Source: Clostridia bacterium
GTDB taxonomy: Bacteria > Bacillota > Limnochordia > DTU080 > RSA5
NCBI GenBank assembly: GCA_002919235.1
Contig: PKEX01000002.1
Location: 1 to 36,297 of the forward strand
DNA length: 36,297 bases
Direction: 5' to 3'
Shown in pieces: positions 1 to 8,055 of this stretch (within the stretch, counting starts at the first letter, position 1; the number at the start of each line of letters is the position of its first letter). The notes under the pieces are model-generated. The model was not told the DNA's origin, did no database searches, and saw only the letters and a program-made list of their open reading frames with translations. Position numbers and translations under genes: made by a program.

Positions 1-89
1 AGGAGTCGCGTAGCTGGCCTAGCGCACACGACTGGAAATCGTGCCACCCCAAAAGGGTGACGTGGGTTCGAATCCCACCTCCTCCGCCA
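1..89 (+). tRNA. tRNA-Ser(GGA), 5' end cut by window edge
   Basis: The 3' part of a class II tRNA with an encoded CCA end (87-89). The anticodon stem CACGA/TCGTG encloses the loop CTGGAAA, giving anticodon GGA (34-36), which reads UCC/UCU serine codons. A long variable arm (CACCC...GGGTG) and the T arm GTGGG-TTCGAAT-CCCAC follow. The 3' acceptor strand CTCCTCC would pair with GGAGGAG, of which only AGGAG lies in the window, so two 5' bases are missing. A terminator follows directly. Confidence 0.96.
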
Positions 90-100
90 CACGCCATGAG

Positions 101-136
101 CGAAGCGCCGGGTTGACCCGGCCGCTTCGTTTTTTT
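101..136 (+). terminator. Rho-independent terminator after tRNA-Ser
   Basis: A long hairpin (101-129) with CGAAGCG pairing with CGCTTCG and an inner CGGGT/ACCCG stem, one bulged base, followed by a seven-T tract (130-136). It separates the tRNA from the dehydrogenase gene. Confidence 0.9.
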
Positions 137-178
137 GTTGCGGCAGGCGACACGTTCACGCTGAAGGGGGAATGCCGC

Positions 179-952
179 GTGGGCCGCTTCCAGGACCAGG
201 TGGCTCTCGTCACCGGCGGTGGCCAGGGCATCGGCCGGGCCATCAGCTTCGCCTTCGCCCGGGAGGGAGCCCGGGTGGTCGTAGCCGACCTCGACGAGGA
301 AGCGGGGAACGAGTGCGTCGACGAGATCCAAGCCCAGGGCGGAAAGGCGCGGTTCGTCCCGGTGGACGTGGCGGACGAGGCCGCCGTCCAGCGCATGATG
401 GGGCAGGTGGAAGCGGAGTTCGGGGTCCTGCACCACCTCTGCAACAACGCCGGGATCGGCTACACCGCGCCCCTGGACCAGCTGCCCATGGAGGCGTTCG
501 ACCGCGTCATCGCCGTCAACCTCAAGGGCCCTCTCCTCTGCGTCAAGTACGGCCTTCCGCTCCTCAAGGCCGCCCGGGGCGCCAGCGTCGTCAACATCGT
601 CTCCACGCGGGCCCTCATGTCTGAACCGGACACGGAGAGCTATTCGGCGTCCAAAGGGGGTTTGTTGGCCCTCACTCACGCCCTGGCGGTGAGCCTGGGC
701 CCGCACAAGATCCGCGTCAACGCCATCAGCCCCGGCTGGATCGAGACGTCTTCGTGGCAGAAGCGGTCCGCCCGCCGGGAGGTGGTCCTCACCGAACGGG
801 ACCACCTCCAGCACCCGGCAGGCCGGGTGGGCCGGCCCGAGGACATCGCCCGGGCCGTCCTCTTCCTTTCCGACCCGGAAGCGGACTTCATCACCGGGAT
901 CAACCTGGTGGTGGACGGCGGGATGACCATCAAGATGATCTACGAACCGTAA
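179..952 (+). CDS. Short-chain dehydrogenase/reductase (SDR), substrate unknown
   Basis: Predicted cytosolic NAD(P)H-dependent oxidoreductase of 257 residues, the usual classical SDR length. Seen in order: the cofactor motif TGGGQGIG near the N terminus, an acidic residue at the end of beta-2 (VADLDEE) that would favour NAD(H), the NNAG motif, the catalytic YSASK (YxxxK) with an upstream serine (IVSTRA), and the C-terminal GINLVVDGG typical of FabG-like enzymes. GTG at 179 is chosen because AAGGGGG lies 8 bases upstream; the longer reading frame runs back into the tRNA and terminator. No neighbouring pathway genes indicate a substrate, and fatty-acid synthesis genes are absent, so fabG is not assigned. 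Confidence 0.9.
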   Translation: MGRFQDQVALVTGGGQGIGRAISFAFAREGARVVVADLDEEAGNECVDEIQAQGGKARFVPVDVADEAAVQRMMGQVEAEFGVLHHLCNNAGIGYTAPLDQLPMEAFDRVIAVNLKGPLLCVKYGLPLLKAARGASVVNIVSTRALMSEPDTESYSASKGGLLALTHALAVSLGPHKIRVNAISPGWIETSSWQKRSARREVVLTERDHLQHPAGRVGRPEDIARAVLFLSDPEADFITGINLVVDGGMTIKMIYEP

Positions 953-961
953 AAAACCAGC

Positions 962-999
962 GGGCGCAGGCAGCCCGGACTCGCCGGGAGCCTGCGCCC
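962..999 (-). terminator. Terminator of the SIMPL-domain gene
   Basis: Perfect 10-bp stem GGGCGCAGGC/GCCTGCGCCC with a further inner CCCGG/CCGGG pairing. On the minus strand it is followed by GCTGGTTTTTT, so it fits termination of the SIMPL-domain gene. Because the dehydrogenase ends at 952, it may also stop plus-strand transcripts. Confidence 0.75.
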
Positions 1000-1025
1000 G
1001 GAGACGCTCCGAACGGGGCGGGGCC

Positions 1026-1805
1026 TCATTCCCCGCCGCCCGGGACCAGCAGGTACTCCACCACCACGTTGGCCTGCACCGTGGCGGGCGACGGCGCCAT
1101 CGAACCCGAACCGTCCCAGGTCAGAGGACCGCCGTAATAGGCGTTGACCTGGTGCTCCAGCGCGATGGACTGGATGCTTCCCACGCGCTTTCCCACTGCG
1201 GCGGCCGCCGCCTCCGCCTGCTCTCTCGCGTCGGAAAGGGCTTGTTCGATCGCGGCCCGGCGGGCTTCCGACTCGTCTTTCAGCCCGTAACTGATGCCGT
1301 GGATCTCGTTGACGCCCGCGTCCAGAAGGAGCTGCACGATCTCCCCTACCCGGTCGACCTCCTCGAGGCTGACCGCGATCTGCCGCCGGGCTTCGAAACC
1401 GCTTTGCACCGCCCTCTCGCCCCGGTACTCCCAGCGGGGGTAAATGGTGAAGTGGCCGACCGTCAGCGCTGCGCCCCGCTCCTCCAAGAGTGCGCTCAAG
1501 GCTTCAATCCGCTGCCGCACCTGGCTCTCCGCTTCGGCCGCGCGCTCTGCGATCGCGTCCACCGCCGCATTGACCACCGCCAGCGTGGGTTCCACCTGCA
1601 CTGTCCGGGTGGCCGTGACGGTGAGGGCCGTGAACGGGTAGTGCCTGGCCAGCTCCTCCCAAAATGCCGCAGCCCGCTCCGCCAGCGGGGGAGCCAGATT
1701 CCGGGAAGAAGGCGCCTGGGCGGCGCTGATTCCCGCCGCGGCGCCCACCAGGCACGCCGCGACGAAGAACCGGAGCACCCGCTGAAACCAAGAGTGGCTT
1801 TTCAC
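1026..1805 (-). CDS. Secreted SIMPL-domain (DUF541) protein
   Basis: 259-residue exported protein of the SIMPL/DUF541 (BP26/OMP28) family, whose biochemical role is poorly defined. Residues 1-29 form a signal peptide: basic start, hydrophobic run, then a small-residue cleavage site near AAQA. The body carries family hallmarks: an early LTVTATRTVQVEPTLA segment where the family has GxG..V.P..A, an alanine-rich helical middle, a segment around GVNEIHGISYGL, and the conserved AREQAEAAAAAVGKRVGSI helix. The start is GTG with AGGAGG 10 bases upstream. It ends in its own terminator and lies 42 bases downstream of the fucosidase gene, so co-transcription is possible. Family assignment is good; function is not known. 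Confidence 0.85.
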   Translation of the reverse strand: MKSHSWFQRVLRFFVAACLVGAAAGISAAQAPSSRNLAPPLAERAAAFWEELARHYPFTALTVTATRTVQVEPTLAVVNAAVDAIAERAAEAESQVRQRIEALSALLEERGAALTVGHFTIYPRWEYRGERAVQSGFEARRQIAVSLEEVDRVGEIVQLLLDAGVNEIHGISYGLKDESEARRAAIEQALSDAREQAEAAAAAVGKRVGSIQSIALEHQVNAYYGGPLTWDGSGSMAPSPATVQANVVVEYLLVPGGGE

Positions 1806-1847
1806 TGGAATCCGCCCTCCTTCGGTCGTTTCCGGCCGGCGCGGCGC

Positions 1848-4232
1848 TCACGCCCCGGGGGCCTGCTCCCGGCGGACCAGGGTGTAGACGGCTCCGGGCA
1901 CCGTCTCAAAGGTGAGGCGGCCGCGCTGCACCTCTGCGGGAGAGATTCCCCCTTGGAGTTCCAGCTCCTCTGCGCCTTCGGCCCGGATCCGGCAGAGGCC
2001 CCCCTTCGTCGCCCGGACGCGCACGCGGCGAACGGCGCCGTCTCGCCACTCAAAGTCGACGACGAAACCGCCGCGCGCCCTGAGCCCCCTGACGCGGCCG
2101 TTCTTCCAGGCGCGCGGCAGGGCCGGCAAGAGGTGCACCTCCCCCCGGTGCGATTGGAGGAGCATTTCGGCGACTCCCGCGGTGAACCCAAAGTTGCCGT
2201 CGATCTGGAACGGGGGATGCGCGCCCAGCAGGTTGGGATAGATGCCGCCGTGAGACGGCCTCGCCGGGTCGACGAGCCGGAACACCTTTTCCACCAGGGA
2301 GTAGGCCCGTTCGCCGTCGCCCAGCCTCGCCCAGAGGCAGATCTTCCACGCGAGGCTCCAGCCCGTGCCCTCATCGCCCCGGGCGTCCAGCGACCGGCGG
2401 GCCGCGTCCAGCAGGCGGTCGGCCTCCTCCCGATCGGTGTAGACGTGGAAGAGCGATCCCGGATAGAGACCCACCAAATGCGAGAGGTGCCGGTGGTGAC
2501 GGTCTTCCTCGGGGAGGTCGCAAGCCCATTCCTTCAGGCGGCCCTCTTCGTCCACCGTGAAGGGGTGAAGCCGCCGCCGGGCGCTTTCCAGTTCCCCCCG
2601 GAGCTCCTCGTCCACTCCCAGAAGGCGCGACGCCTCGATCACGATGGCAAAGAGCTCCGAAATTAAGGCGAGGTCCATGGTGGCGGCTTTGGTCACCGCG
2701 GCCAGCCGCCCGTCGTCCAGCCGGAACTTGTGCTCCGGCGACGTGGACGGGGCGGTCACCAGGTACCCTCGGTCATCCGGCACCAGCCAGTCGAGGCAGA
2801 AGAGCGCCGCCTCTTTCATCAGAGGATACGCCCTCCGGCGCAGGAAATCGAGATCCCCGCCGAAGAGGAAGTGCTCCCACAAGTGCTGGCTCAACCATGC
2901 CCCCGCCATGGGCCAGATGGTCCACACCGGATCCCCGTGGCCGAAATCGCCCGCCGGGGCCGTCTGCCGCCAGAGGTCGGTGTTGTGGTGAGCGGTCCAC
3001 CCGCGGCAGCCGTAGTGAATCTCCGCCGTGCGCCGCCCGTTCTCGGCCAGCTCCTCGATGAGATCGAACAGAGGTTGGTGGCATTCGGGAAGGTGGCACA
3101 CCTCGGCGGGCCAGTAGTTCATCTGCGTGTTGATGTTCAGCGTGTAGTTGCTGCTCCAAGGAGGACGGGTCCGCTCGTTCCAGATCCCTTGCAAGTTCGC
3201 CGCCTGGGTTCCCGGACGGGAGGACGCGATCATCAAGTAGCGGCCGTATTGAAACAGGAGCTCCACCAGGCCCGGATCGGCCGCGCCGCTCCGGCGCACC
3301 CGTTCGTCGGTGGGAAGGGGCCGGCCCTCCTCTGGGGCGGCGCCGTCGCCCAAGCGCAGCTCCACCCTGTTGAACAGCCGCGAGTGGTCCGCGACGTGGG
3401 CGGACCGCAGCTCGACGTAACCCTTCTTCAGGGCCGCTTCGAGCGTGCGGGCGGCCTCCTCGGCGGGGGCGGCGCTGCGGTAGCCGGTGGCCGCCGCCAC
3501 CGCCAGGGTGACGGCGCGGGCGCCGCGCACGTGAATCCCGTCGTGGTCCACCCACACCTCTCCCCCCTCGACGGCGGCGCCGGTCCGCGCCGCGAACGCC
3601 ATCCCTTCCCGGCCGTCCTCGCGACGGTAGATGACGGGGTTCGACCGGTGGTAGTAGTCGGGGTCGACATGGACAGGCGCCCGGCCTTCGAGAAGGAACG
3701 TCTCTCCCTCGGGCCGGGTGCGGTGGACCAGGCGGCTGCCCAAGCGAGCGGTGAAATCAAGCTCGCAGTCGCTCACCGCCTCGAGCCTGACCACGATCAC
3801 CTGGTCGGGATGGGAAGCGAAGGCCTCCCGCCGGAGGACCGAGCCGCCGATGGCGTACTCCACTTGGGCGATGCCCGTGGCAAGATCCAGCGTCCGCCGG
3901 TACCGGCTGAACGCGTCGCCGTGCCGGAACGTGATCAAGAGGTCTCCCAGGGGCAAAAAGCTCTGCGTGTAGGGGCCCATCATCTGTTTGGCCAGTGCGT
4001 CTGCCTCGGCGTACCGCTCTTGAAACACCAGTTCCCGCACCTTCGGGAGAACCCGGGCTGCCCCGGGATTGTCCCAGCTTTCGGGGGGCCCCGACCACAA
4101 AGTGTCCTCGTTGAGAGCCAGCCGCTCCACTTCCACGCCGCCGAAGACCATGGCCCCGAGGCGCCCGTTGCCGATGGGAAGCGCTTCGAGCCAGTTCGAA
4201 GCCGGCCTTTCGTAGTACAGGACCGGCGCCAT
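1848..4232 (-). CDS. Glycoside hydrolase family 95 (alpha-L-fucosidase type)
   Basis: 794-residue enzyme resembling GH95, which by inversion removes alpha-1,2-linked L-fucose (some members act on L-galactose). It begins with the family's N-terminal beta-sandwich segment (LYYERPASNWLEALPIGNGR; LNEDTLWSGPP). The (alpha/alpha)6 barrel contains the equivalents of the Bifidobacterium AfcA catalytic set: asparagines in LNINTQMNYW (about 366 and 368), glutamate in PSTSPEH (about 500) and aspartate in QIDGNFG (about 678). ATG at 4232 is preferred over a GTG three codons upstream because AGGAGG sits 8 bases before the ATG. No signal peptide is seen, so it is probably cytosolic and would act on imported oligosaccharides, but no transporter lies nearby. 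Confidence 0.93.
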   Translation of the reverse strand: MAPVLYYERPASNWLEALPIGNGRLGAMVFGGVEVERLALNEDTLWSGPPESWDNPGAARVLPKVRELVFQERYAEADALAKQMMGPYTQSFLPLGDLLITFRHGDAFSRYRRTLDLATGIAQVEYAIGGSVLRREAFASHPDQVIVVRLEAVSDCELDFTARLGSRLVHRTRPEGETFLLEGRAPVHVDPDYYHRSNPVIYRREDGREGMAFAARTGAAVEGGEVWVDHDGIHVRGARAVTLAVAAATGYRSAAPAEEAARTLEAALKKGYVELRSAHVADHSRLFNRVELRLGDGAAPEEGRPLPTDERVRRSGAADPGLVELLFQYGRYLMIASSRPGTQAANLQGIWNERTRPPWSSNYTLNINTQMNYWPAEVCHLPECHQPLFDLIEELAENGRRTAEIHYGCRGWTAHHNTDLWRQTAPAGDFGHGDPVWTIWPMAGAWLSQHLWEHFLFGGDLDFLRRRAYPLMKEAALFCLDWLVPDDRGYLVTAPSTSPEHKFRLDDGRLAAVTKAATMDLALISELFAIVIEASRLLGVDEELRGELESARRRLHPFTVDEEGRLKEWACDLPEEDRHHRHLSHLVGLYPGSLFHVYTDREEADRLLDAARRSLDARGDEGTGWSLAWKICLWARLGDGERAYSLVEKVFRLVDPARPSHGGIYPNLLGAHPPFQIDGNFGFTAGVAEMLLQSHRGEVHLLPALPRAWKNGRVRGLRARGGFVVDFEWRDGAVRRVRVRATKGGLCRIRAEGAEELELQGGISPAEVQRGRLTFETVPGAVYTLVRREQAPGA

Positions 4233-4258
4233 CCGCTCCACCTCCTGTGAACCGGTCT

Positions 4259-5071
4259 TCAGGCCGTCGCCGTCGGCTCCCGCCCGGGAAGCCGGCCTGC
4301 CATGTACTCCTCGATCCCGGCGGGCGAAAGGCGCACCCCCACCCAGAACGGGCCGAAAAGACCGTACTTCGCGCTGGCTTCGTCAAAGCGCATTTCGTAG
4401 ACCAGTTTCTTGAACGGGAGCGGGTCGTCGGCAAAAAGCGTCACGCCCCACTCCCAGTCGTCGAGGCCCACGGAGCCTGTCACCATCTGGGTCACCTGGC
4501 CCTTGTACCCCCGGCCGATCATGCCGTGGCTGTACATGAGCTCCCGGCGCTTCTCCATGGGCAGGGTGTACCAGTTGTCAATCTCTCCCCGCTTCTTGCT
4601 CATCGGGTAAAAGCAGGCGTAGCGGACCGCCGGGATGGCGGGCTTGAGCCTGCGGACCAAGGCGGCTTCCCGCTCCGGGGGCGGCGCCTCTCCCGGCTCC
4701 TCGGGGTTGTAGCGGCTGAGTTCGATGACGGAAGTGTACGAGGAGACCCGTTCCGTAAAGTCCGCCAAACGGGTCTGGTGGAAGGCCAGCTCCACCTGGA
4801 CCAGGTGGTCCAGGCTGGGCCGGAGATGGAGGAACATGAGATCCGCCTTGTGGCCGGCTACGGCGTAGAACGCCGAGCCGCCCTCCGGGGCGTCCGCCGC
4901 CCGTTCGCACCGGGCCAAGAACCCGGCCGCCTCCTGGAGAGCGGCGCGACGCTCCGCTTCGTCCAGCCGCTTCCACGCCCGCCAGTCGATCCGCCTCATG
5001 TCGTGCAAGGCGTACCAGCCTTCGATGGTCTGGGGAGCAGCGCTCACTGCCGGCGTCACCTCGTCGCGCAC
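4259..5071 (-). CDS. chdC: Coproheme decarboxylase (HemQ/ChdC)
   Basis: 270-residue chlorite-dismutase-fold protein. It performs the last step of the coproporphyrin-dependent heme pathway, decarboxylating coproheme III to heme b with peroxide. Residues known from Gram-positive HemQ are all present: catalytic Tyr155 in FYPMSKKRG, Lys159, proximal His182 in YSHGMIGRGY, and Gln195 in GQVTQMV. Their spacing matches Tyr145/Lys149/His172/Gln185 of the Firmicutes enzymes, which separates it from true chlorite dismutases (distal Arg). The GTG start lacks a strong Shine-Dalgarno, so the N terminus is uncertain. Other heme genes are not in the window. It is 26 bases upstream of the GH95 gene on the same strand. 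Confidence 0.93.
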   Translation of the reverse strand: MRDEVTPAVSAAPQTIEGWYALHDMRRIDWRAWKRLDEAERRAALQEAAGFLARCERAADAPEGGSAFYAVAGHKADLMFLHLRPSLDHLVQVELAFHQTRLADFTERVSSYTSVIELSRYNPEEPGEAPPPEREAALVRRLKPAIPAVRYACFYPMSKKRGEIDNWYTLPMEKRRELMYSHGMIGRGYKGQVTQMVTGSVGLDDWEWGVTLFADDPLPFKKLVYEMRFDEASAKYGLFGPFWVGVRLSPAGIEEYMAGRLPGREPTATA

Positions 5072-5207
5072 GTCTTTGCCGGCCGCCCCGCTGGCCCCGC
5101 GCCGCAGCGTTCGCGCGCCGGCGGGAGGAGGCGGCCCCGACCTCGAAGGTTTGGCGGGCAGGCCGCGGTTTCCTTCCCCGCTGCGCCGGCGGCGCCCCGC
5201 CGGCGGC

Positions 5208-5348
5208 TCAGCGGAAGAGAGGGATCACGAACTGGGCGAGGAAGTATAGGACCGCGAAGACGATGACGACGATAGCGCTCCACTTGATGGCTTCACTGCC
5301 GGCGGTTTTCGCCCCGCCGCGCTCTTCGCCCGGGTCGCGCTCTGCCAC
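5208..5348 (-). CDS. 46-residue single-pass membrane protein
   Basis: A small gene read from GTG at 5348 with AGGGGGC about 9 bases upstream. The product has a charged, soluble N terminus (MAERDPGEER...), then SEAIKWSAIVVIVFAVLYFL followed by AQFVIPLFR, one clear transmembrane helix at about residues 22-38 close to the C terminus. It lies 136 bases upstream of the coproheme decarboxylase gene on the same strand and may be co-transcribed with it. No family is recognised. Support is the good ribosome site, the coherent charged-then-hydrophobic organisation and the lack of any competing gene. Confidence 0.6.
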   Translation of the reverse strand: MAERDPGEERGGAKTAGSEAIKWSAIVVIVFAVLYFLAQFVIPLFR

Positions 5349-5580
5349 GGTGCGATGCCCCCTTGCCCTAGGCTTTTCGTCTCGCTCTTAGGTAGTTAGT
5401 ATGGCCCGGGCACATCGCGGCATGCGGCGCGGCTCGCTCCAGGCTAAAAGGGGCCCCATTTAGGTACACTAGTCCCGCCGATTTTCCCCTTCAGGCCTGC
5501 AGGAAATCGCCGCGGCGGCACCTAATACCAAGATGGTGCCTGTTGCCATCGGCACCGCACAAGAAGTGGAGGGATCGACG

Positions 5581-5841
5581 GTGGCATTTGTGATTACGGA
5601 ACCATGCATTGGGACCAAAGACACGGCGTGTGTCGAGGTGTGCCCCGTAGAATGCATCCACCCGACGCGGGACGAAGAGGATTTTGAAACCTCCGAGCAG
5701 CTTTACATCGATCCGGACGAGTGCATCGACTGCGGCGCTTGCGAGCCCGAGTGCCCGGTGGAGGCTATCTTCCCCGAGGACGAAGTTCCCGAGCAGTGGC
5801 AGTCGTACATCCAGAAGAACCGGGATTATTACAACAAGTAA
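5581..5841 (+). CDS. 7Fe ferredoxin (3Fe-4S / 4Fe-4S)
   Basis: 86-residue electron carrier. The first cysteine set, C-x7-C-x3-CP with a further cysteine four residues on ([17 protein letters not shown]), and the second set C-x2-C-x2-C-x3-CP ([14 protein letters not shown]) match the FdxA-type seven-iron ferredoxins that bind one [3Fe-4S] and one [4Fe-4S] cluster. The insert between them ([19 protein letters not shown]) is typical of Bacillus and Thermus members. GTG at 5581 follows GGAGGG at 7 bases; a longer in-frame extension has no such signal and would precede the normal start. It could accept electrons from the KorAB enzyme encoded at 16.7-19.3 kb, but that pairing is only inferred. Confidence 0.93.
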   Translation: MAFVITEPCIGTKDTACVEVCPVECIHPTRDEEDFETSEQLYIDPDECIDCGACEPECPVEAIFPEDEVPEQWQSYIQKNRDYYNK

Positions 5842-5872
5842 TCCCGGCACCTGCGGTTTCGATCATTGGGCC

Positions 5873-5900
5873 GGCGGGCGGATCATCCGCCCGCCTTTTT
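5873..5900 (+). terminator. Terminator of the ferredoxin gene
   Basis: Perfect 10-bp hairpin GGCGGGCGGA-TCA-TCCGCCCGCC followed by TTTTT. Its loop contains the minus-strand stop codon of the PHP gene, so the structure overlaps the 3' end of that convergent gene and may block read-through both ways. Confidence 0.88.
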
Positions 5901-6746
5901 GTGTCTCGCCGCGGCGATCCGCTCCAGGAGAGCCTCAGCCATCGTCTCGTCCAGCGGCCTTCCCAGCGCGCCGATACCCAGCCGGATCTCGGGCTTGTTG
6001 GCCCCGTGGAAGTCGCTCCCTCCCGTGGCCAGGAGCCCCCGCTGCCGCGCGAACCGCTCGAAGCGGGCCACGTCCTCGGCGGTATGCTGGCTGTAGTACA
6101 CCTCAATGCCGGCGAGGCCGGCGTCCATGAGCCGGTCCAGCAGCGCGCGGAACTGGTCGTCGTCCAGCTTCAGGTACCGGGGATGGGCCAGCACCGCCAC
6201 GCCGCCCGCGCCGGTGATGAGCTCGATGGCCTCTTCCGGCGTGAAGTTCTCCTTGGGAACGTACCCCGGCCTTCCCCGGCCCAGATAGTGGTCGAAGGCC
6301 TCCGCCACGCTGGAGACGACGCCGCGGCGCACCAGGGCCTGGGCCACATGGGGCCGCCCCACCACGCCGCCCGCCGCGAGCTGGATCACTTCGTCCTCCT
6401 CCAGCTCGATGCCGGCAGAGCGGAGCCCTCGCAGCATCTCGCCCAGCCGATCGGCCCGGCGGCGCACCATGTCGGCCAGGGCGGCCGACAGCGCCGGGTC
6501 GTCAGGGTCGATGCCGTACCCCAAGAGGTCCATGGGCCGCCCCTGATACGTCGCGCTCATCTCGACGCCGGGGATCAAGACGATGTCCCGGCTCCCGCAC
6601 GCCCTCGCCGCCTCTTTGACGCCGCCGGTGCTGTCGTGGTCCGTGATGGCAAGGTGCGTGATCCCCAGCGAGGCGGCCAGCTCCACCAGTTCCCCCGGCG
6701 TCAGCGTGCCGTCTGAGACCGTAGTGTGGCAGTGGAGCTCGATCAC
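5883..6746 (-). CDS. PHP-domain phosphoesterase (RNase AM / TrpH-like)
   Basis: 287-residue metal-dependent phosphoesterase of the PHP superfamily. Metal ligands are visible in the usual order: HCHTTVSDG (His5, His7, Asp12), ITDHDS (Asp36, His37), PGVEM, VLAHPRY and GGSDFHG. The order and length match the YciV/RNase AM group, known to remove nucleotides from short RNA 5' ends or act on 3',5'-bisphosphate nucleotides. It is not the polymerase-associated PHP form. The GTG start directly abuts the TGA of yfmF (TGAGTG), indicating translational coupling in a three-gene minus-strand operon. The 3' end lies within the ferredoxin terminator. Confidence 0.88.
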   Translation of the reverse strand: MIELHCHTTVSDGTLTPGELVELAASLGITHLAITDHDSTGGVKEAARACGSRDIVLIPGVEMSATYQGRPMDLLGYGIDPDDPALSAALADMVRRRADRLGEMLRGLRSAGIELEEDEVIQLAAGGVVGRPHVAQALVRRGVVSSVAEAFDHYLGRGRPGYVPKENFTPEEAIELITGAGGVAVLAHPRYLKLDDDQFRALLDRLMDAGLAGIEVYYSQHTAEDVARFERFARQRGLLATGGSDFHGANKPEIRLGIGALGRPLDETMAEALLERIAAARHKKAGG

Positions 6747-8033
6747 TCAGCTGACTCCTTTGAGAAAGTAAATCGTGTCAAGCCTCGTCCTCGCCGCCGC
6801 CTCGACGACGGCCTCCCGGGTGACCCGGGCCACCTTGACCAGGCTTTCTTCGATGGTTTCGGGGCAGCCTTCGAGCTCCCCGCCCAGATGGTGCAAGATC
6901 CGGCCGTCCACCGTGTCGAGGCGCATCCGGTACTGCGTCTGAAAGCCCTTCCGCGTCGCATCCAGCTCTTCGTCGCTGAAGCGGCCCCGGGCGGTATCCT
7001 CGATCTGGCGCAGGATGATGTCGAGCGCCTCCTGGTACTTGTTGACATCGATCCCTGCGTACGCGAGGATCAGCCCTTTATTGGCATTGTACGACGAAAA
7101 CGCCGTGTAAGCCAGACTGGCCTTTTCCCGCACGTTGACGAAGAGCTTGGAGTGGACGAAGCCCCCCAAGATGCCGTTGAACACCTGGAGGCCGTAGCGC
7201 AGCGGGTCCGCGCGGGTGATGTCGGTGCGAAGACCCAGGACCAGCCAGCCTTGCTTCATAGGCTCTTCCTGAGTCACCCTGCGGACGTCTCCCGCGCCGG
7301 CACTCACCTCGGTGGGCGAGAGCGCCTGGACCTGTTCTCTCCTGCCGGCCAAGGCCTGCGCCAGCTCGTCCCGGACTCGCTCCGGCTCCACGTCGCCCAC
7401 CACGTAGATGTCGATAGGCCGGCTCTCCAAGAGCTCCCGGTGATGCCGGGCCAGGGCCGCGGGGCTCGCCGCCTCGATAGCCTCCTCGGTCCCCAGCTCG
7501 TAAAGGGCGAAGGGCTGGCCCCGAAACATCTCCTCCACGCAGCGGAAGTTGGCGTAGCGGATCTTGTCGTTGACCAGCGCCCGCACCCGCCCGATTTGAA
7601 ACCGTTTTTCCTGTTCCACGTAATCCGGGCGGAACGCCCCGTCCACCTGCACCGGCTCGTAGATCATCTCCCGCAAGAGCTCGAGCCCCTGGCGGAAGAC
7701 GGGCTCGCCCACGTACCGGTCGGCGGGCACGTCCAACGAGTACGAAAGGGTCTGGCGGTCGCCGAACTTGTGCACGCCGCCCAGCAGCTCGGCGTCGTAC
7801 AGCCTCCCGGCCGCCCGCTCCAGCGCCTCTCCCGTCGGGTAGGACCGGGTGCCTCGCTTTTGCACGAAGGGGAGGAGTGCGCCCAAGGCTACCCGCTGCG
7901 GCGCGAGGTGGTCATGCACAAAGAAGCTGACCCGGGTCCGCTTGAACTTGGCGGTCGGCGCGACGTAAAGATCCACGTCGGGCGCCAGCACCTCATGGTG
8001 AAACACGGTCTCGTCTCTCACGGCTCCTGCCAC
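6747..8033 (-). CDS. yfmF: YfmF-type M16 family protein, non-catalytic subunit
   Basis: 428-residue M16 (pitrilysin/processing peptidase) homologue with two M16 halves but without the zinc motif: the region expected to hold HxxEH reads LLPFVQKRGTRSYPTG. That is normal for YfmF, the inactive partner of YfmH. In Firmicutes this pair is annotated as associated with 5-aminopentanol modification of elongation factor P. The C-terminal half has FNGILGGFVHSKLFVNVREKASLAYTAFSSYNANKG, the substrate-binding R/Y region of M16 proteins. The start is taken as GTG at 8033; neither it nor a GTG four codons later has an ideally spaced ribosome site. It lies 22 bases after yfmH. Confidence 0.88.
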   Translation of the reverse strand: MAGAVRDETVFHHEVLAPDVDLYVAPTAKFKRTRVSFFVHDHLAPQRVALGALLPFVQKRGTRSYPTGEALERAAGRLYDAELLGGVHKFGDRQTLSYSLDVPADRYVGEPVFRQGLELLREMIYEPVQVDGAFRPDYVEQEKRFQIGRVRALVNDKIRYANFRCVEEMFRGQPFALYELGTEEAIEAASPAALARHHRELLESRPIDIYVVGDVEPERVRDELAQALAGRREQVQALSPTEVSAGAGDVRRVTQEEPMKQGWLVLGLRTDITRADPLRYGLQVFNGILGGFVHSKLFVNVREKASLAYTAFSSYNANKGLILAYAGIDVNKYQEALDIILRQIEDTARGRFSDEELDATRKGFQTQYRMRLDTVDGRILHHLGGELEGCPETIEESLVKVARVTREAVVEAAARTRLDTIYFLKGVS

Positions 8034-8055
8034 TCCCTGGTCCGGTTGGTTGTGC

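Noticed and set aside
41-178. N-terminal extension of the dehydrogenase back to base 41
   Set aside because: It runs through the tRNA and its terminator; the GTG at 179 has a good ribosome site and gives the standard SDR length.
2730-4250. 506-residue plus-strand frame opposite the GH95 gene (also 504 residues at 1152-2666)
   Set aside because: Compositionally biased, His/Pro/Arg-rich antisense shadows with no recognisable domain. The minus strand encodes clear SIMPL and GH95 proteins.
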